From: Dictyobacter aurantiacus
Lineage (GTDB): Bacteria; Chloroflexota; Ktedonobacteria; Ktedonobacterales; Ktedonobacteraceae
DNA length: 64,000 nucleotides
Reading direction: 5' to 3'
Assembly: GCF_003967515.1 (NCBI RefSeq)
Contig: NZ_BIFQ01000002.1
Span: forward strand, 2,046,001-2,110,000
Numbering within the stretch: position 1 is the stretch's first letter; every line of letters begins with the position of its first letter. Positions 44,162 through 53,580 of this stretch are shown piece by piece. The notes under the pieces are model-generated. The model saw only the letters and a list, made by a program, of their open reading frames with translations. It was not told the origin of the DNA and did no database searches. The position numbers and the translations under genes are program-made.

Positions 44162-44935
44162 ATGCATTCCACACCATCCTTTAGTAGTAAGGCGGCCAGC
44201 GACGGCTCAGTGCCAAAGTTAGCGCACAGTCTCTCTATTGTGCTGCCCGCTCATAATGAAGAGCAGGTAATCGCAACGACCGTAACCTATATTCTGGAAA
44301 CGTTGAGTCCATGGGCTGACGAATTTGAAGTTGTGGTGGTTGATGATGGCAGTAAGGACCGCACAGGTGAGATTCTTCATGTTCTGGCAGAACAAGACCA
44401 GCGCGTGCGTGTCATTACCCATCCTGTGAATCAGGGCTATGGCGCGGCCCTGGTTAGTGGATTTAAGGCGGCCGATAAAGAGCTAACGTTCTTTATGGAT
44501 TCTGATGGGCAGTTTGATATTCGGGAGATCAGCTTATTTTTCCCTTTCATCGACCAGTATGACGCGGTGCTTGGATATCGCATCGACCGCCAGGATACGT
44601 GGATGCGTAAACTAAATGCCTGGGGATGGAAGCAATTGATTGGCCTGATCCTGGGTGTGCATGTACGCGACGTTGATTGCGCCTTTAAATTGTATCGAAC
44701 AGCTTTTATTCACCAAAGCCAGTTTGAGACACGTGGCGCCATGATCAATGCCGAGATACTGTATAAGTTAAAGCGCGCCGACTACACTTTTAAAGAGATT
44801 GGCGTCCATCACCTGCCCAGGCGTACCGGCAAGGCTACTGGCGCCCATCCCCGTGTTATCCTGCGCGCCTTCAAAGAGCTTTTTTACTATGCTCGTCAAT
44901 GGCGCCTGCAAGAAAGAAAAAGCGCGCCCCGGTAG
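44162..44935 (+). CDS. Family 2 glycosyltransferase (DPM1/polyprenyl-phosphate sugar transferase-like)
   Basis: 257 residues. GT-A features are LSIVLPAHNEEQVI, EVVVVDDGSKDRTGEIL and the metal site FFMDSDGQFDI, followed by DAVLGYRIDRQD and DVDCAFKLYRTAFI. The C-terminal block HHLPRRTGKATGAHPRVILR is typical of dolichol- or undecaprenyl-phosphate sugar transferases. There are no membrane segments, so it probably acts at the inner face of the membrane on a lipid carrier. It ends 17 bp before a strong hairpin. Confidence 0.9.
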   Translation: MHSTPSFSSKAASDGSVPKLAHSLSIVLPAHNEEQVIATTVTYILETLSPWADEFEVVVVDDGSKDRTGEILHVLAEQDQRVRVITHPVNQGYGAALVSGFKAADKELTFFMDSDGQFDIREISLFFPFIDQYDAVLGYRIDRQDTWMRKLNAWGWKQLIGLILGVHVRDVDCAFKLYRTAFIHQSQFETRGAMINAEILYKLKRADYTFKEIGVHHLPRRTGKATGAHPRVILRAFKELFYYARQWRLQERKSAPR

Positions 44936-44951
44936 CGTCTAACAGACACTA

Positions 44952-45020
44952 TTCAGGGAGATAGGTGAAGCCCGATATGACACAAATTGCGTCATATCGG
45001 GCTTCACCTATCTCCCTGAA
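44952..45020. terminator. Perfect 30-bp-stem hairpin after the glycosyltransferase
   Basis: Arms begin TTCAGGGAGATAGGTGAAGC and pair without mismatch over 30 bp around a 9-nt loop, followed by CTATTTTTA. It is the longest perfect hairpin in the window and fits a strong terminator. Confidence 0.75.
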
Positions 45021-45065
45021 CTATTTTTACTGTTCTAGTTTGATAAGCTCATGATTTTATTTTTT

Positions 45066-45084
45066 GTATAGAGAACGTCTATAC
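45066..45084. promoter_or_regulatory. Palindromic operator candidate upstream of the ABC operon
   Basis: GTATAGA-gaacg-TCTATAC is a perfect 7+7 inverted repeat with a 5-nt spacer, 84 bp before the ABC ATPase start. ABC exporters of this type are often controlled by GntR (YtrA-like) repressors, but no regulator gene is adjacent. Confidence 0.4.
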
Positions 45085-45167
45085 TTATTGGATGACCTTT
45101 TTTCTACGGCTATAACATATTGCTATGTTCAGATACTATATCAACCACATGCGATGAGGAGTTATGC

Positions 45168-46100
45168 ATGGGACTCGTTGTAGATACTATCAGTAAGTCC
45201 TTTGGACAGTTTCAGGCTGTCAAAGATCTGTCTATGGAGGTCAAAGAGGGGGCGTTGTTTGGCTTGCTGGGTGCCAATGGAGCCGGGAAAACGACTACGA
45301 TGCGTATGGTGCTGGATATCTTCCGCCCCGATCGTGGGCAGATTACCTGGAATGGGAAAGACGTACGTGAAATTCCACGCCGCGAGCTAGGCTATCTGCC
45401 TGAAGAGCGCGGTCTGTATTCAAAGATGAGTGTCGAGGAACAACTGCTGTTCCTGGCTCAATTGAATGGTCTCTCAAAAAGAGATGCGAAGAGCGCCATG
45501 GATGAGTGGCTGGACCGTTTCCAGATTAACGCGAATCGTAAAAAGAAAATCGAAGATCTCTCTAAAGGAAATCAACAAAAGATACAATTCCTGGCTACGA
45601 TCTTACATAATCCCTCTATTCTCATCATGGATGAGCCATTTAGCGGCCTTGATCCGGTGAATGCCATTGTGTTGAAGGATGCCTTTTTAGAGATGCATCG
45701 GCGCGGCAAGACGATCATCTTTTCGACGCACCAGTTAGATCAGGTTGAAGAGATGTGCGAGGATATCGTGATCATGAATAAGGGAGAAGCGGTGGTGGAG
45801 GGGAGCGTGCAGGAAGTACGCCGTCAGCACGGACGCAATATTGTGAGGTTAAAACTAGAAAATGATCCCCAGGCGCTGTGGCTGGATGATATGGATGGCG
45901 TGCAGGTAACCAAGCGGCGCCAGGATTATATTGAGATGCAGATTCGCGCGGACCTGGATCCGAATGTCATTCTTGAGACGGCTCTGCAACATTCTGGCCA
46001 GATTAATCGTTTTGAATTGGCCGAGCCTTCATTGACTGATATCTTCATTGAACGTGTCGGTAATATCGCCCTGCCTGATGCTCCCACGACGGTGGCTTAA
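45168..46100 (+). CDS. ABC transporter ATP-binding protein (ABC-2 exporter)
   Basis: 310 residues from ATG 45168 with GAGGAG upstream; the frame opens at 45120. Walker A is GANGAGKTTT, the signature is LSKGNQQKI, Walker B is ILIMDEPFSGLDP, and the switch His is in IFSTHQLDQ. The C-terminal domain (about 220-310) is the DUF4162 type found in NatA/YhaQ-like exporters. It pairs with the permease gene 40 bp downstream. Confidence 0.94.
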   Translation: MGLVVDTISKSFGQFQAVKDLSMEVKEGALFGLLGANGAGKTTTMRMVLDIFRPDRGQITWNGKDVREIPRRELGYLPEERGLYSKMSVEEQLLFLAQLNGLSKRDAKSAMDEWLDRFQINANRKKKIEDLSKGNQQKIQFLATILHNPSILIMDEPFSGLDPVNAIVLKDAFLEMHRRGKTIIFSTHQLDQVEEMCEDIVIMNKGEAVVEGSVQEVRRQHGRNIVRLKLENDPQALWLDDMDGVQVTKRRQDYIEMQIRADLDPNVILETALQHSGQINRFELAEPSLTDIFIERVGNIALPDAPTTVA

Positions 46101-46140
46101 CCATTCATTATCGCTGCATACAATAGATAGAAGAGGATAT

Positions 46141-47583
46141 ATGCCAAACAAGACTGTGATGCCTCCTGTTGATGAGGCTGCTCCCGTGACTCATAATACT
46201 GAGGTTGTGCGCTCGGGCCGCGATTCGCGCAGCAATACATGGCGCAATATTAGCTTGATCGCTCGTCGTGAATATAAAAATCGCGTTACCCAGCGTAGCT
46301 ATATCATTACAACGGTATTGTTTGTCTTATTCGCCCTGATCGGTTCCTGTGTTCCAACCGTGATCCAGTTTTTCGCGGCCCGCTCCAATTCGCAGTCTCA
46401 TGTCACCATCGTCAATAATGCCGGGACCACGGCGGGGCTAAGCGGTGATAGCTTACTGCAATACTTTGACCGTAGTCTCAATACAGCCGCGAATGCCGAC
46501 GTTCAGGGTATAAACCAGGGATCGATCCCACAAAAAGGGAAGCCGCATTTCACCTTGAGTAGCGGCGCGCCTGGTACGGCAGATCAATTGCAAAAAGATG
46601 TAAAGGATGGCAAGTTGGATGTGTTGCTGGTTTTGAACCGCAACGCTAATAAGGATGTGAGCTTCACCTATTATACCGCTACCGCCAGCCTCAGCGATAC
46701 CGATCTGGCCCAGATCCAGGCCGTAGCCGGTCAATTGAGCGTACAGGATAAATCGTCCCGCCTGGGCTTGACACCCGCGCAAACCCAGCATCTGCTGGCG
46801 CCCCCTGCTTTTAACGTCGTCTATACCCAGAAGGATGGCGGCAATGACTCGTTGATCTCGCTGGCGGGCGGCTACTTCCTGGGTGTGATCGGAACTGTGC
46901 TGATCTTTATGGCCGTCTATCTTTACGGCATGTGGGTGGCCAATGGCGTGGCCGATGAGAAGGGGAGCCGCATCATGGAGATCCTGGTGAATGCCGCGAC
47001 CCCTTTTCAGCTCTTGTGGGGGAAGATTCTGGGGATTGGTGCCGCTGGCTTAACCCAGATGGTCTGTCTGGTCGCTGCTGGCCTGATTGGTCTGTTGTTG
47101 CAAGGACCCCTGAGCGCGGCCCTGCAAACCAATGGTTTGCCGCTCAACCTGAGCTACATCCATGCTTCGACGACGCTCCTGTTGCTGTTGCTGGTCTACT
47201 TCGTGCTGGGCTTCCTGCTCTATTCCACCCTTTTTGCCGCCCTGGGCGCGCTGGTGAAGCGCCAGGACGAGGTGCAGAATACCGTCGGACCCCTGACGAC
47301 CATCTTCATGGTTGGCTACATGGCCAGCTTTATTGGTGGCTCAATAGGCTCGGGTGCGACCTGGTTCAGGGTCATGTCGTTTGTCCCTTTCTGGACACCA
47401 ACCATGATGATGATGCGCATCGCCACCAACGCGGTTAGCGGCTGGGAGATTATGCTGAGCATCGTTATTCTGCTGGTGTCTATCATGATCTGCGCCTGGG
47501 CCTCCTCGCGCATCTACCGCATCGGCATCTTGATGTATGGTCAAAAGCCGAATTTGCGCCAGATCGCCAGGATGCTACGCTAA
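46141..47583 (+). CDS. ABC-2 permease (NatB/YhaP-like)
   Basis: 480 residues from ATG 46141 (AGAGGATAT upstream). It has one N-terminal membrane helix (SYIITTVLFVLFALIGSCV), a large extracytoplasmic domain to about residue 235, and five or so further helices (GYFLGVIGTVLIFMAVYLYG, LLLLLLVYFVLGFLLYSTLF, and others). ANGVADEKGSRIMEILVNAA is the conserved coupling block of this family. Known relatives export Na+ or peptides; substrate unknown here. It forms one transporter with the preceding ATPase. Confidence 0.92.
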   Translation: MPNKTVMPPVDEAAPVTHNTEVVRSGRDSRSNTWRNISLIARREYKNRVTQRSYIITTVLFVLFALIGSCVPTVIQFFAARSNSQSHVTIVNNAGTTAGLSGDSLLQYFDRSLNTAANADVQGINQGSIPQKGKPHFTLSSGAPGTADQLQKDVKDGKLDVLLVLNRNANKDVSFTYYTATASLSDTDLAQIQAVAGQLSVQDKSSRLGLTPAQTQHLLAPPAFNVVYTQKDGGNDSLISLAGGYFLGVIGTVLIFMAVYLYGMWVANGVADEKGSRIMEILVNAATPFQLLWGKILGIGAAGLTQMVCLVAAGLIGLLLQGPLSAALQTNGLPLNLSYIHASTTLLLLLLVYFVLGFLLYSTLFAALGALVKRQDEVQNTVGPLTTIFMVGYMASFIGGSIGSGATWFRVMSFVPFWTPTMMMMRIATNAVSGWEIMLSIVILLVSIMICAWASSRIYRIGILMYGQKPNLRQIARMLR

Positions 47584-47659
47584 TTACACGCCAGGTTCGA
47601 ATTTGACATCTAGATATGTGTGATTTGCCAAACGTTTTAGCTGCCTCGGACACAATATG

Positions 47660-47707
47660 GGTCAAAAAAAGGTGGATATGATATGGGTCAATTTCATGAG
47701 TGGTCCA
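47660..47707. repeat. IS21-end-like repeated motif, left copy
   Basis: Two units of ATGGGTCAA followed within 10 or so bases by GTGGA or AGTGGTCCA occur here, and a third (ATGGGTCAA, 8 nt, AGTGGTCCA) occurs at 49037-49062. Multiple short terminal repeats of this kind are usual at IS21-family ends. No transposase is left, so this is inferred to be a scar. Confidence 0.35.
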
Positions 47708-47786
47708 GATTGAGAGAAAACTGCCTTTCCCTCAATCTCAGCCAGTGTAACGGGAACCTTCGCACGGTCGCTCTGTGGGACGGGTT

Positions 47787-48521
47787 CTATGCAGTGCCGG
47801 CACCTAACTCACGGGCGGCGCGCACGAGTGACGCGTTGCCCGTCGTGCGCTCGCCGCTGGGCTCGTAGAGCGTGTCTTCAAGCCCGATCCGCGTGTCCAG
47901 ACCGCGATGGATCGCATCGGTGAGCAGCACCCAGGTAGCCTCGCCATCACCGTGCTGCAGGCGTGGTGCCGTCAGGCCGAGCCTGTCCAGCGTTCTGTGA
48001 ATGTCTTCGACCAAGCCGAGCGCGTTGGCGACGCTGACCGCGACCGGCTCAACCAGGATGCGGGTGACCTGTCCGCCCAAGCCAGACGCGGCCAGCTGCT
48101 CGGCGTCCTCGACGGTCCAGACACCAGCCTCGATGCCAACCCCCGCCTGGATCAGTGCCATCATGACCTCCAGCGAGCCTGGTTCAGACACATTAACCGA
48201 CGCGTAATCGGGGGCGCGCCAGGCTCGCACCAAGTCGAGTCGGCGTACGAGATCGGGTTCGATCCAGGCGCCGGTTGACACACCAACTGGGACCCCGCAC
48301 GCGTTGCGGACTGTCATGACGACCGCGTCAACGATCTCCGCATTCAGCCGTTCGCGTCCCTTGGCATCACGAGGGTGGAGGTGGATCGCACGCGCCCCTG
48401 CTGCTACGCAGGCAGCAGCGTCGCGAGCCAGCTCCTCGACCGACACCGGCACCGCGACGTGTGCGGTCTTCGTCAGATCTCCGTTGAGAGTGGCCTGAAG
48501 TCCTATCCTGGTTTGGTTCAT
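47787..48521 (-). CDS. BKACE-family beta-keto acid cleavage enzyme (DUF849)
   Basis: 244 residues. The zinc site is in GARAIHLHPRDAKG (HxH), and the family pattern includes GVPVGVSTGAWIEP, DYASVNVSEPG, GIEAGVWTVEDAEQL and TRIGLEDTLYEPSG. These enzymes condense a beta-keto acid with acetyl-CoA. It is somewhat shorter than the common 270-310 residues. AGGAGG precedes ATG 48521. Codon third positions are almost all G or C, unlike the neighbours, which suggests transfer from a GC-rich (for example actinobacterial) donor. It is monocistronic and lies next to IS21-like motifs. Confidence 0.88.
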   Translation of the reverse strand: MNQTRIGLQATLNGDLTKTAHVAVPVSVEELARDAAACVAAGARAIHLHPRDAKGRERLNAEIVDAVVMTVRNACGVPVGVSTGAWIEPDLVRRLDLVRAWRAPDYASVNVSEPGSLEVMMALIQAGVGIEAGVWTVEDAEQLAASGLGGQVTRILVEPVAVSVANALGLVEDIHRTLDRLGLTAPRLQHGDGEATWVLLTDAIHRGLDTRIGLEDTLYEPSGERTTGNASLVRAARELGAGTA

Positions 48522-49615
48522 TGTTCCTCCTGTCGTGGCAAACAGGCGACTTTCGCCCGTCGAGCCATATCATCTTACGAGATGAGTCTACGGTGGCCTG
48601 GTGTTCACAGACCAGTAGCAAACGATACAATACTTTCCGACACTCCGCCATATGAGTGTTGACAGGGGAGCGCAGTCAATTTGAGCAAAAAAAGGACGTG
48701 CCTTTTGGCTTCTACAGATGCTTTAGACGCTTTTCATCTCACTGTTTTTGCTCATTTCGACGACGCACCTCTGTCAAGTATCATAAGACGAGGTGTCTAC
48801 TCTCCCTCATGCACTGTGTCTAACACCCTTGATACTCAATACAGCCGTGCTCGCGCCTCAGCCACATTCCTCTTGCGCCCTTGTGCAACCCTTCTTCATT
48901 CCAAAAAAACTGCGTCTCTTCCAACGATCTGGGCCTGGCGGAGGACAGATGCTAGCCCAAATGTGAGTGTGTGGTTTGACAATCTCTTTGTCCCCGATGG
49001 ACACTTTATCGGTTAATGACAGCACGGGCATCTTATGGGTCAAAACAGCAAAGTGGTCCATTGGCCTGATAAGCTGTTTGAGACAGTAGCGCTACAGTCG
49101 CTGATGCGAAATGAAACCATTCTGTCACATATTGAGGCTCGGACCAAATGTGGCCTTTTCGCGATTTTGATCTATATCCTGTCCGGTTTTGACGAATTGC
49201 TGTCCTCATAGCCCATCCAGAAACAAACAGGACGGTGCATTTTCGCGCTGATGGACCAATGGACAGAGTAATTCTGTCAAAAATTGTGCCACAGTCATGT
49301 TTATGCGTCAAAAGCTGAACAATAAAAATTTTGGATATAAGTCTCAACTGGCCTGTAGAGCCAAGTGCTGGACAGGATAACCGTCAAGAGTTCGGATAAA
49401 TCGACTGCCAAATCACAATATGCATCAAGCAGTGAGACATACCTTTTAGGCGTTGATGGCACGTGTTCATTGAACGAACACGTGCCATCAACGCCTAAAA
49501 TTGATCTGCATGCTTGATTGGATATGTGCGATACTGTTAACAAGAAGTTTTTGTTATGAATAATGATATCATACACCTCTGAGACAGAACGTTGCATGTG
49601 CAGAAGGAGTGCTTT
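48522..49615. other. 1.1-kb gene-poor stretch
   Basis: Several frames of 60-110 codons occur on both strands (for example 48681-49016 plus and 49033-49347 minus), but none has a ribosome site or family pattern. The stretch holds the IS21-like motif at 49037-49062 and a long hairpin at 49444-49500. It looks like decayed mobile DNA. Confidence 0.4.
49444..49500. repeat. Perfect 25-bp-stem inverted repeat
   Basis: Arms begin TTTTAGGCGTTGATGGCACG and pair exactly over 25 bp around a 7-nt loop. It lies 116 bp before the aldo/keto reductase start and not at a recognised gene end. Confidence 0.6.
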
Positions 49616-50563
49616 ATGTCATATTCTCAGTCGAACCCTATCCTGCCTCTGCGTACGTTGGGGAAGACAGGTTTACAGGTGCCCGCGTTATGCGTAGGGT
49701 GCGCTCCACTGGGTGATATGCCCGATACGTTCGCCTATTCGGTGCCTGAAGAGCGTGCCCTGGAGACGATTCGCGCCATTTTTAAGAGCCCGATTACGTT
49801 TGTGGATACGGCGGCATCCTATGGTGATGGTGAGAGCGAGCGCCGGATCGGAGTGGTACTAAAAGAACTGGGCGGTGTGCCAGCTGGCTATGTGCTGGCC
49901 TCCAAGGCTGATCGTGATCTCAAGACGGGCGATTTTAGTGGCGATCAGATGCGTAGAAGCGTCGAGCGCAGCCTGCGCCTGCTGGGTTTGGACCGTTTGC
50001 CGCTGCTCTATCTGCACGATCCCGAGCATACAACGTTCGAAGCTGCTATGGCGCCCAACGGACCCGTCGAGGTGCTGCAGCGCTGTAAAGAAGAGGGACT
50101 GATTGAGCACCTGGGCGTAGCCGGTGGCCCAATCGATCTGATGACACGCTTCGTTGAGACCGACATTTTTGAGGCGGCCATCTCACATAATCGTTACACC
50201 CTGCTCAATACCGAGGCCGATCCATTCTGGGATGTCTGCCAGCGGCATGGGGTTGGGGCGGTGAACGCGGCTCCTTATGGGAGTGGTATGCTGGCGAAGG
50301 GACCACGCGCCTATGCGCGCTATGAATATGGTGAAGCGCCTAAAGAGTACGTAGAGAAGGCCATAAAGTTTGAAGATGCCTGTCAGCGCTATAATATTCC
50401 ACTGGCGGCGGTGGCGTTGCAGTTCTCCCTGCGCGATCCGCGTATCCATTCAACGGTAATCGGCATGACACGTCCCGAGCGCCTGGATGAGACCGTAAAG
50501 CTGGCCCAGACCGTTATCCCTGATGAGTTGTGGCGAGAGATAGAGGTGATTCGTCTGTCTTAA
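49616..50563 (+). CDS. Aldo/keto reductase
   Basis: 315 residues from ATG 49616 with GAAGGAG upstream. AKR motifs are LPLRTLGKTGLQVPALCVGC, TFVDTAASYGDGESERRIG, GYVLASKADRDL and LYLHDPEHTTFEAAM. This resembles the pyridoxal 4-dehydrogenase/D-threo-aldose dehydrogenase subgroup that uses NAD(P). The dipeptidase gene follows by 35 bp on the same strand, so both may be one operon. Substrate unknown. Confidence 0.9.
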   Translation: MSYSQSNPILPLRTLGKTGLQVPALCVGCAPLGDMPDTFAYSVPEERALETIRAIFKSPITFVDTAASYGDGESERRIGVVLKELGGVPAGYVLASKADRDLKTGDFSGDQMRRSVERSLRLLGLDRLPLLYLHDPEHTTFEAAMAPNGPVEVLQRCKEEGLIEHLGVAGGPIDLMTRFVETDIFEAAISHNRYTLLNTEADPFWDVCQRHGVGAVNAAPYGSGMLAKGPRAYARYEYGEAPKEYVEKAIKFEDACQRYNIPLAAVALQFSLRDPRIHSTVIGMTRPERLDETVKLAQTVIPDELWREIEVIRLS

Positions 50564-50598
50564 CTCTGCTTCAACTCCTGACGTAGAAAGAAAATAGT

Positions 50599-51720
50599 AT
50601 GGTAGATGATACATCCATCCATCCAACCCTGATCGGGCATATGGATACGTTGCTACGTTTTTATGAGATGGAACCGCTGCCGCAGCCAGCGTTGACCATG
50701 CCAGCCAGCGAGCTTCCCTTTGTCCAGACCTTTTTTTCGCGCGGGCAGGATGGTCATATCGATTATCCGCGCGCGCAGGAGGGAGGCATGGCCGGGGCCT
50801 TCTTTGCTGTCTATGTGCCCGCACCCAAAGCCGCCGATGGTGAACGGCCATCGGCGGCATCCAACGTGTCGCCGGAGCGCTGGTACGAGAGCTATATCAG
50901 ACCATCCATTCACTATGAGTACGCCCAGCAGGCGAGCTGGCAGATCATCTCTTTGCTCTCTCGTCTGGAGGCCGGTTCGCAGGGTCGTTTAATGATTGTG
51001 CGTACCGTCTCAGACCTTGAGATCTGTCTGCAGCAAGGGATTATGGCGGCCATCATGCATATTGAGGGCGCCGAGATGATTGATCCGCAACTGGTCACAT
51101 TGGACGTGCTCTACCAGGCCGGTCTGCGCTCTTTAGGACCGGTCTGGAGCCGTCCCAATATCTTTGGCTATGGTGTGCCTCTGGTCGTTGGCCAGTCGCC
51201 CGATACGGGTCCCGGCCTGACCGATGCTGGTAAAGCCCTGGTAAAAGCCTGTAACCAGCTGGGTATCATGCTGGATCTTTCGCATCTCAATGAGCAGGGA
51301 TTCTGGGATGTCGCTCGCCTCTCACAGGCACCGCTGGTCGCGACGCACTCCAATGCCTATGCCCTTTGTCCCTCAGCACGCAATCTCACTGACAGACAAC
51401 TGGACGCGATCAAGGCATCCCATGGCCTGGTTGGTATCAATTTCAATGTCTATGATGTGCGTACGGATGGAAAGGGCAACGTTGATACACCGATCGAGGA
51501 TCTTATCCGCCATATCGACTACCTGGTAGAGCATGTAGGGATTGAAGGGGTCGCGATCGGCACCGATTACGATGGCGCGACCATGCCCGGTGACCTGCGT
51601 GATATCTCCTGTTTGCCCAGACTTTATGCCGCGCTGACAGCGCGTGGTTATGATGAGCACTCCCTGCGTCTCATTGCTTCTGAAAACTGGCTCCGTATTT
51701 TTCGGCAAACCTGGCGCTGA
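50599..51720 (+). CDS. Membrane-type dipeptidase (M19 family)
   Basis: 373 residues. Metal-site residues appear in LIGHMDTLL (HxD), IMHIEGAEMI (Glu), LDLSHLNEQGF and VATHSNAYALCPSARNLTD (His), and the late Asp is in GIGTDYDGA. No signal peptide is visible, so the enzyme is probably cytoplasmic. M19 enzymes cleave dipeptides, including D-residue ones, with two zinc ions. AAGAAAA precedes the ATG. It follows the aldo/keto reductase and ends in a hairpin. Confidence 0.92.
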   Translation: MVDDTSIHPTLIGHMDTLLRFYEMEPLPQPALTMPASELPFVQTFFSRGQDGHIDYPRAQEGGMAGAFFAVYVPAPKAADGERPSAASNVSPERWYESYIRPSIHYEYAQQASWQIISLLSRLEAGSQGRLMIVRTVSDLEICLQQGIMAAIMHIEGAEMIDPQLVTLDVLYQAGLRSLGPVWSRPNIFGYGVPLVVGQSPDTGPGLTDAGKALVKACNQLGIMLDLSHLNEQGFWDVARLSQAPLVATHSNAYALCPSARNLTDRQLDAIKASHGLVGINFNVYDVRTDGKGNVDTPIEDLIRHIDYLVEHVGIEGVAIGTDYDGATMPGDLRDISCLPRLYAALTARGYDEHSLRLIASENWLRIFRQTWR

Positions 51721-51722
51721 TA

Positions 51723-51771
51723 CACAGTTAAAACACAGAGCCGCTGTAGATGGCTCTGTGTTTTAACTGTG
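51723..51771. terminator. Two-way hairpin terminator
   Basis: Arms CACAGTTAAAACACAGAGCC and its exact complement (20 bp) around a 9-nt loop, right between the convergent stops of the dipeptidase (51720) and DUF4388 gene (51763), whose end it overlaps. Confidence 0.75.
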
Positions 51772-52377
51772 CAGCATAATCAGTCTTGATCGTTCCAGAT
51801 CTCTCAAGAGCTCCAATATTTTTTCCGGATTTTTACCCATCAGCGCGAACAATTCATGTGTGGTACGTTGACCATCGATGAGCATATACAGACGTCGATG
51901 TTCGCGTGTCAGTCCTAATTGTTCCATATATCCCAGCACATTTCCACTCGTGGGAATGCGATAGGGTTTTTGTAAAGCGATGGGTGCCTGTGGGTTTGTA
52001 CCCTGGGGCAATCTCTGCATTCCCGGGTTGGTGAGCGAGGAAGATGGTTGACTCATGCCGTTAGAGCGCACTGGAGGGAGTGAACCGCTTGAATGGCCAT
52101 TGGAAGCTGGCGGGTTGGATGGCACAGGTGGATTACTTGAGACCAGAAAGGAAAAACGACAAACAGTCCAGGTGGCAAACCTGCTCAATGCCGGAGTACC
52201 TGTGTAGGGGCCGATCTGTGCACCCGTAATTTGCCCATTTATAAATATAATTGTGCCCTCTTCAAAGGCCGCTCCTTCACCGCGTTCGACCGTTAGTGTA
52301 CCACTTCGGTGTGCAACCTGAATGAGCTGAATTATATCTGCCAGATTATTGGTTGTTGTTTCTCGCTGTTGAGGCAT
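51763..52377 (-). CDS. DUF4388-domain protein
   Basis: 204 residues. The N-terminal DUF4388 (about 8-75) has LADIIQLIQVAHRSGTLTVE and EGTIIFINGQITGAQIGPYT. A Pro/Ser-rich linker spans about 80-145. The C-terminal part (150-204), YMLIDGQRTTHELFALMGKN and LLRDLERSRLIML, looks like a winged-helix domain. Family members are linked to signalling and gliding-type functions, but this one has no known role. A truncated sister gene is at 53216-53323. Confidence 0.82.
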   Translation of the reverse strand: MPQQRETTTNNLADIIQLIQVAHRSGTLTVERGEGAAFEEGTIIFINGQITGAQIGPYTGTPALSRFATWTVCRFSFLVSSNPPVPSNPPASNGHSSGSLPPVRSNGMSQPSSSLTNPGMQRLPQGTNPQAPIALQKPYRIPTSGNVLGYMEQLGLTREHRRLYMLIDGQRTTHELFALMGKNPEKILELLRDLERSRLIMLHS

Positions 52378-52758
52378 AAGTACACCGCTCTACTCGTCAA
52401 TGAGTTCTGATTTTCAGTGCACAACAGAGCGCTAACCAAAAAGTATCTATGTACCTGTGCTGTGTTGACTGAAGGATAGGCTGCAAAATATGGTAGGGTT
52501 ATTATACCTATATCCTTCATATTTTACAATACATTTATGTCTAGCAGGTTCTGATGCAGCTGTTAAGAGACTATTTTTTACAGGACTGGTTATATTCTCT
52601 AAATATAAGAGATCTGGAATACTCTGTTATCAATCGAGGTAAGTATTCTAGTATATATCGATTAATGAGCTGGCCCACAGCTAACGGATGCCCTGACCAG
52701 CTCATCACAAAGAGAAATGCTACTCGATGACCTGGATGATGATGACCTGGGGCGTCTG
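52378..52758. other. 381-bp intergenic stretch
   Basis: It covers the upstream side of the DUF4388 gene. An AT-rich segment near 52500-52640 may hold its promoter. No gene is supported. Confidence 0.4.
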
Positions 52759-52956
52759 TTAATCGTTCGGGGTAATCAGTTCGCGCAACTGCCTTTCAAT
52801 ATTATTTTTAGCAATCGGTGAGAGCAGGGGATCATTGAGCGTCTTTTCGAGCCGCTCTTTTTGTTCTGCCCGGAAACGCAGATTTGCGTCACGCTTCTTC
52901 TTTATTTTCATCAACTTCGCCAGCACCTGGTTGTCTAGTTCATCAAAATTTTCCAT
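52759..52956 (-). CDS. Small basic helical protein, 65 aa
   Basis: The sequence begins MENFDELDNQVLAKLMKIKK and is almost entirely charged helix, with a coiled-coil-like spacing. CAGGTGG precedes the ATG at 52956, spaced about 6 nt. It has no known domain and could be a DNA-binding or scaffold peptide. The third-position base use is like that of neighbours, so it is probably a real gene. Confidence 0.5.
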   Translation of the reverse strand: MENFDELDNQVLAKLMKIKKKRDANLRFRAEQKERLEKTLNDPLLSPIAKNNIERQLRELITPND

Positions 52957-53215
52957 GGAACCACCTGCTTTTCCTTTGTTTTTGCTTTATTTTATCACCA
53001 AGACGGGCCAGGATGCCCCTGCCTTTTAAGCAGAGGAGGAATGGCCGTTCCTTAGGCTTTGAAAACGGCATCTATTTCAAGCACGTTCTGCCGGGTAGCG
53101 CTATCCTGGCAGGTAGCTCTTTTCCTGAAATAATTGCCTGTGCGCTGCTTCAACAGACAGATGCTTCTATCCGCTGGAAAGCTACAAATGTATTTATGCC
53201 GTAATGGAGAAAGAC

Positions 53216-53323
53216 ATGTCACAACAGCAAGGGAAATTAGCTGATCACCTGGCGCATGTCATCAGTACAATTCAATCCAACCGCATGACGGGGGAATTGC
53301 GTGTGAAAAAGGGTATGTTATGA
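53216..53323 (+). pseudogene. Truncated DUF4388 gene remnant
   Basis: A 35-codon frame from ATG 53216 (GGAGAAAGAC upstream) reads MSQQQGKLADHLAHVISTIQ and ends SNRMTGELRVKKGML, matching the N-terminal strand-helix-strand of the DUF4388 protein at 51763. The remainder of the domain is gone. Confidence 0.5.
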
Positions 53324-53580
53324 TATGTATAACGCTTTTCAAGAAAGCGCTTACTATATTTTTTTGGACAGTTAAAAACACTGGAGCTTGCTTGAGAGGA
53401 TGCCATACAGAGCACACGAAAAAGCTCTTGCTATCGTAAAAAAATCAGCTTATAATGCTTGCCAAGAAGTTGAAAACTGTTTTTCTCGGATTGTATCGAT
53501 TCCTTTTGAGAAACAGGTTTTTTTCATCATTGAAAATCGGCCAGGCGAGAAAAAAATTCCGGCAGATGTAGAGGCTAGTT

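Noticed and set aside
48681..49016. 111-codon plus-strand ORF starting MSKKRTCLLAS
   Set aside because: No ribosome site, no family pattern, and it lies in a decayed mobile-DNA stretch.
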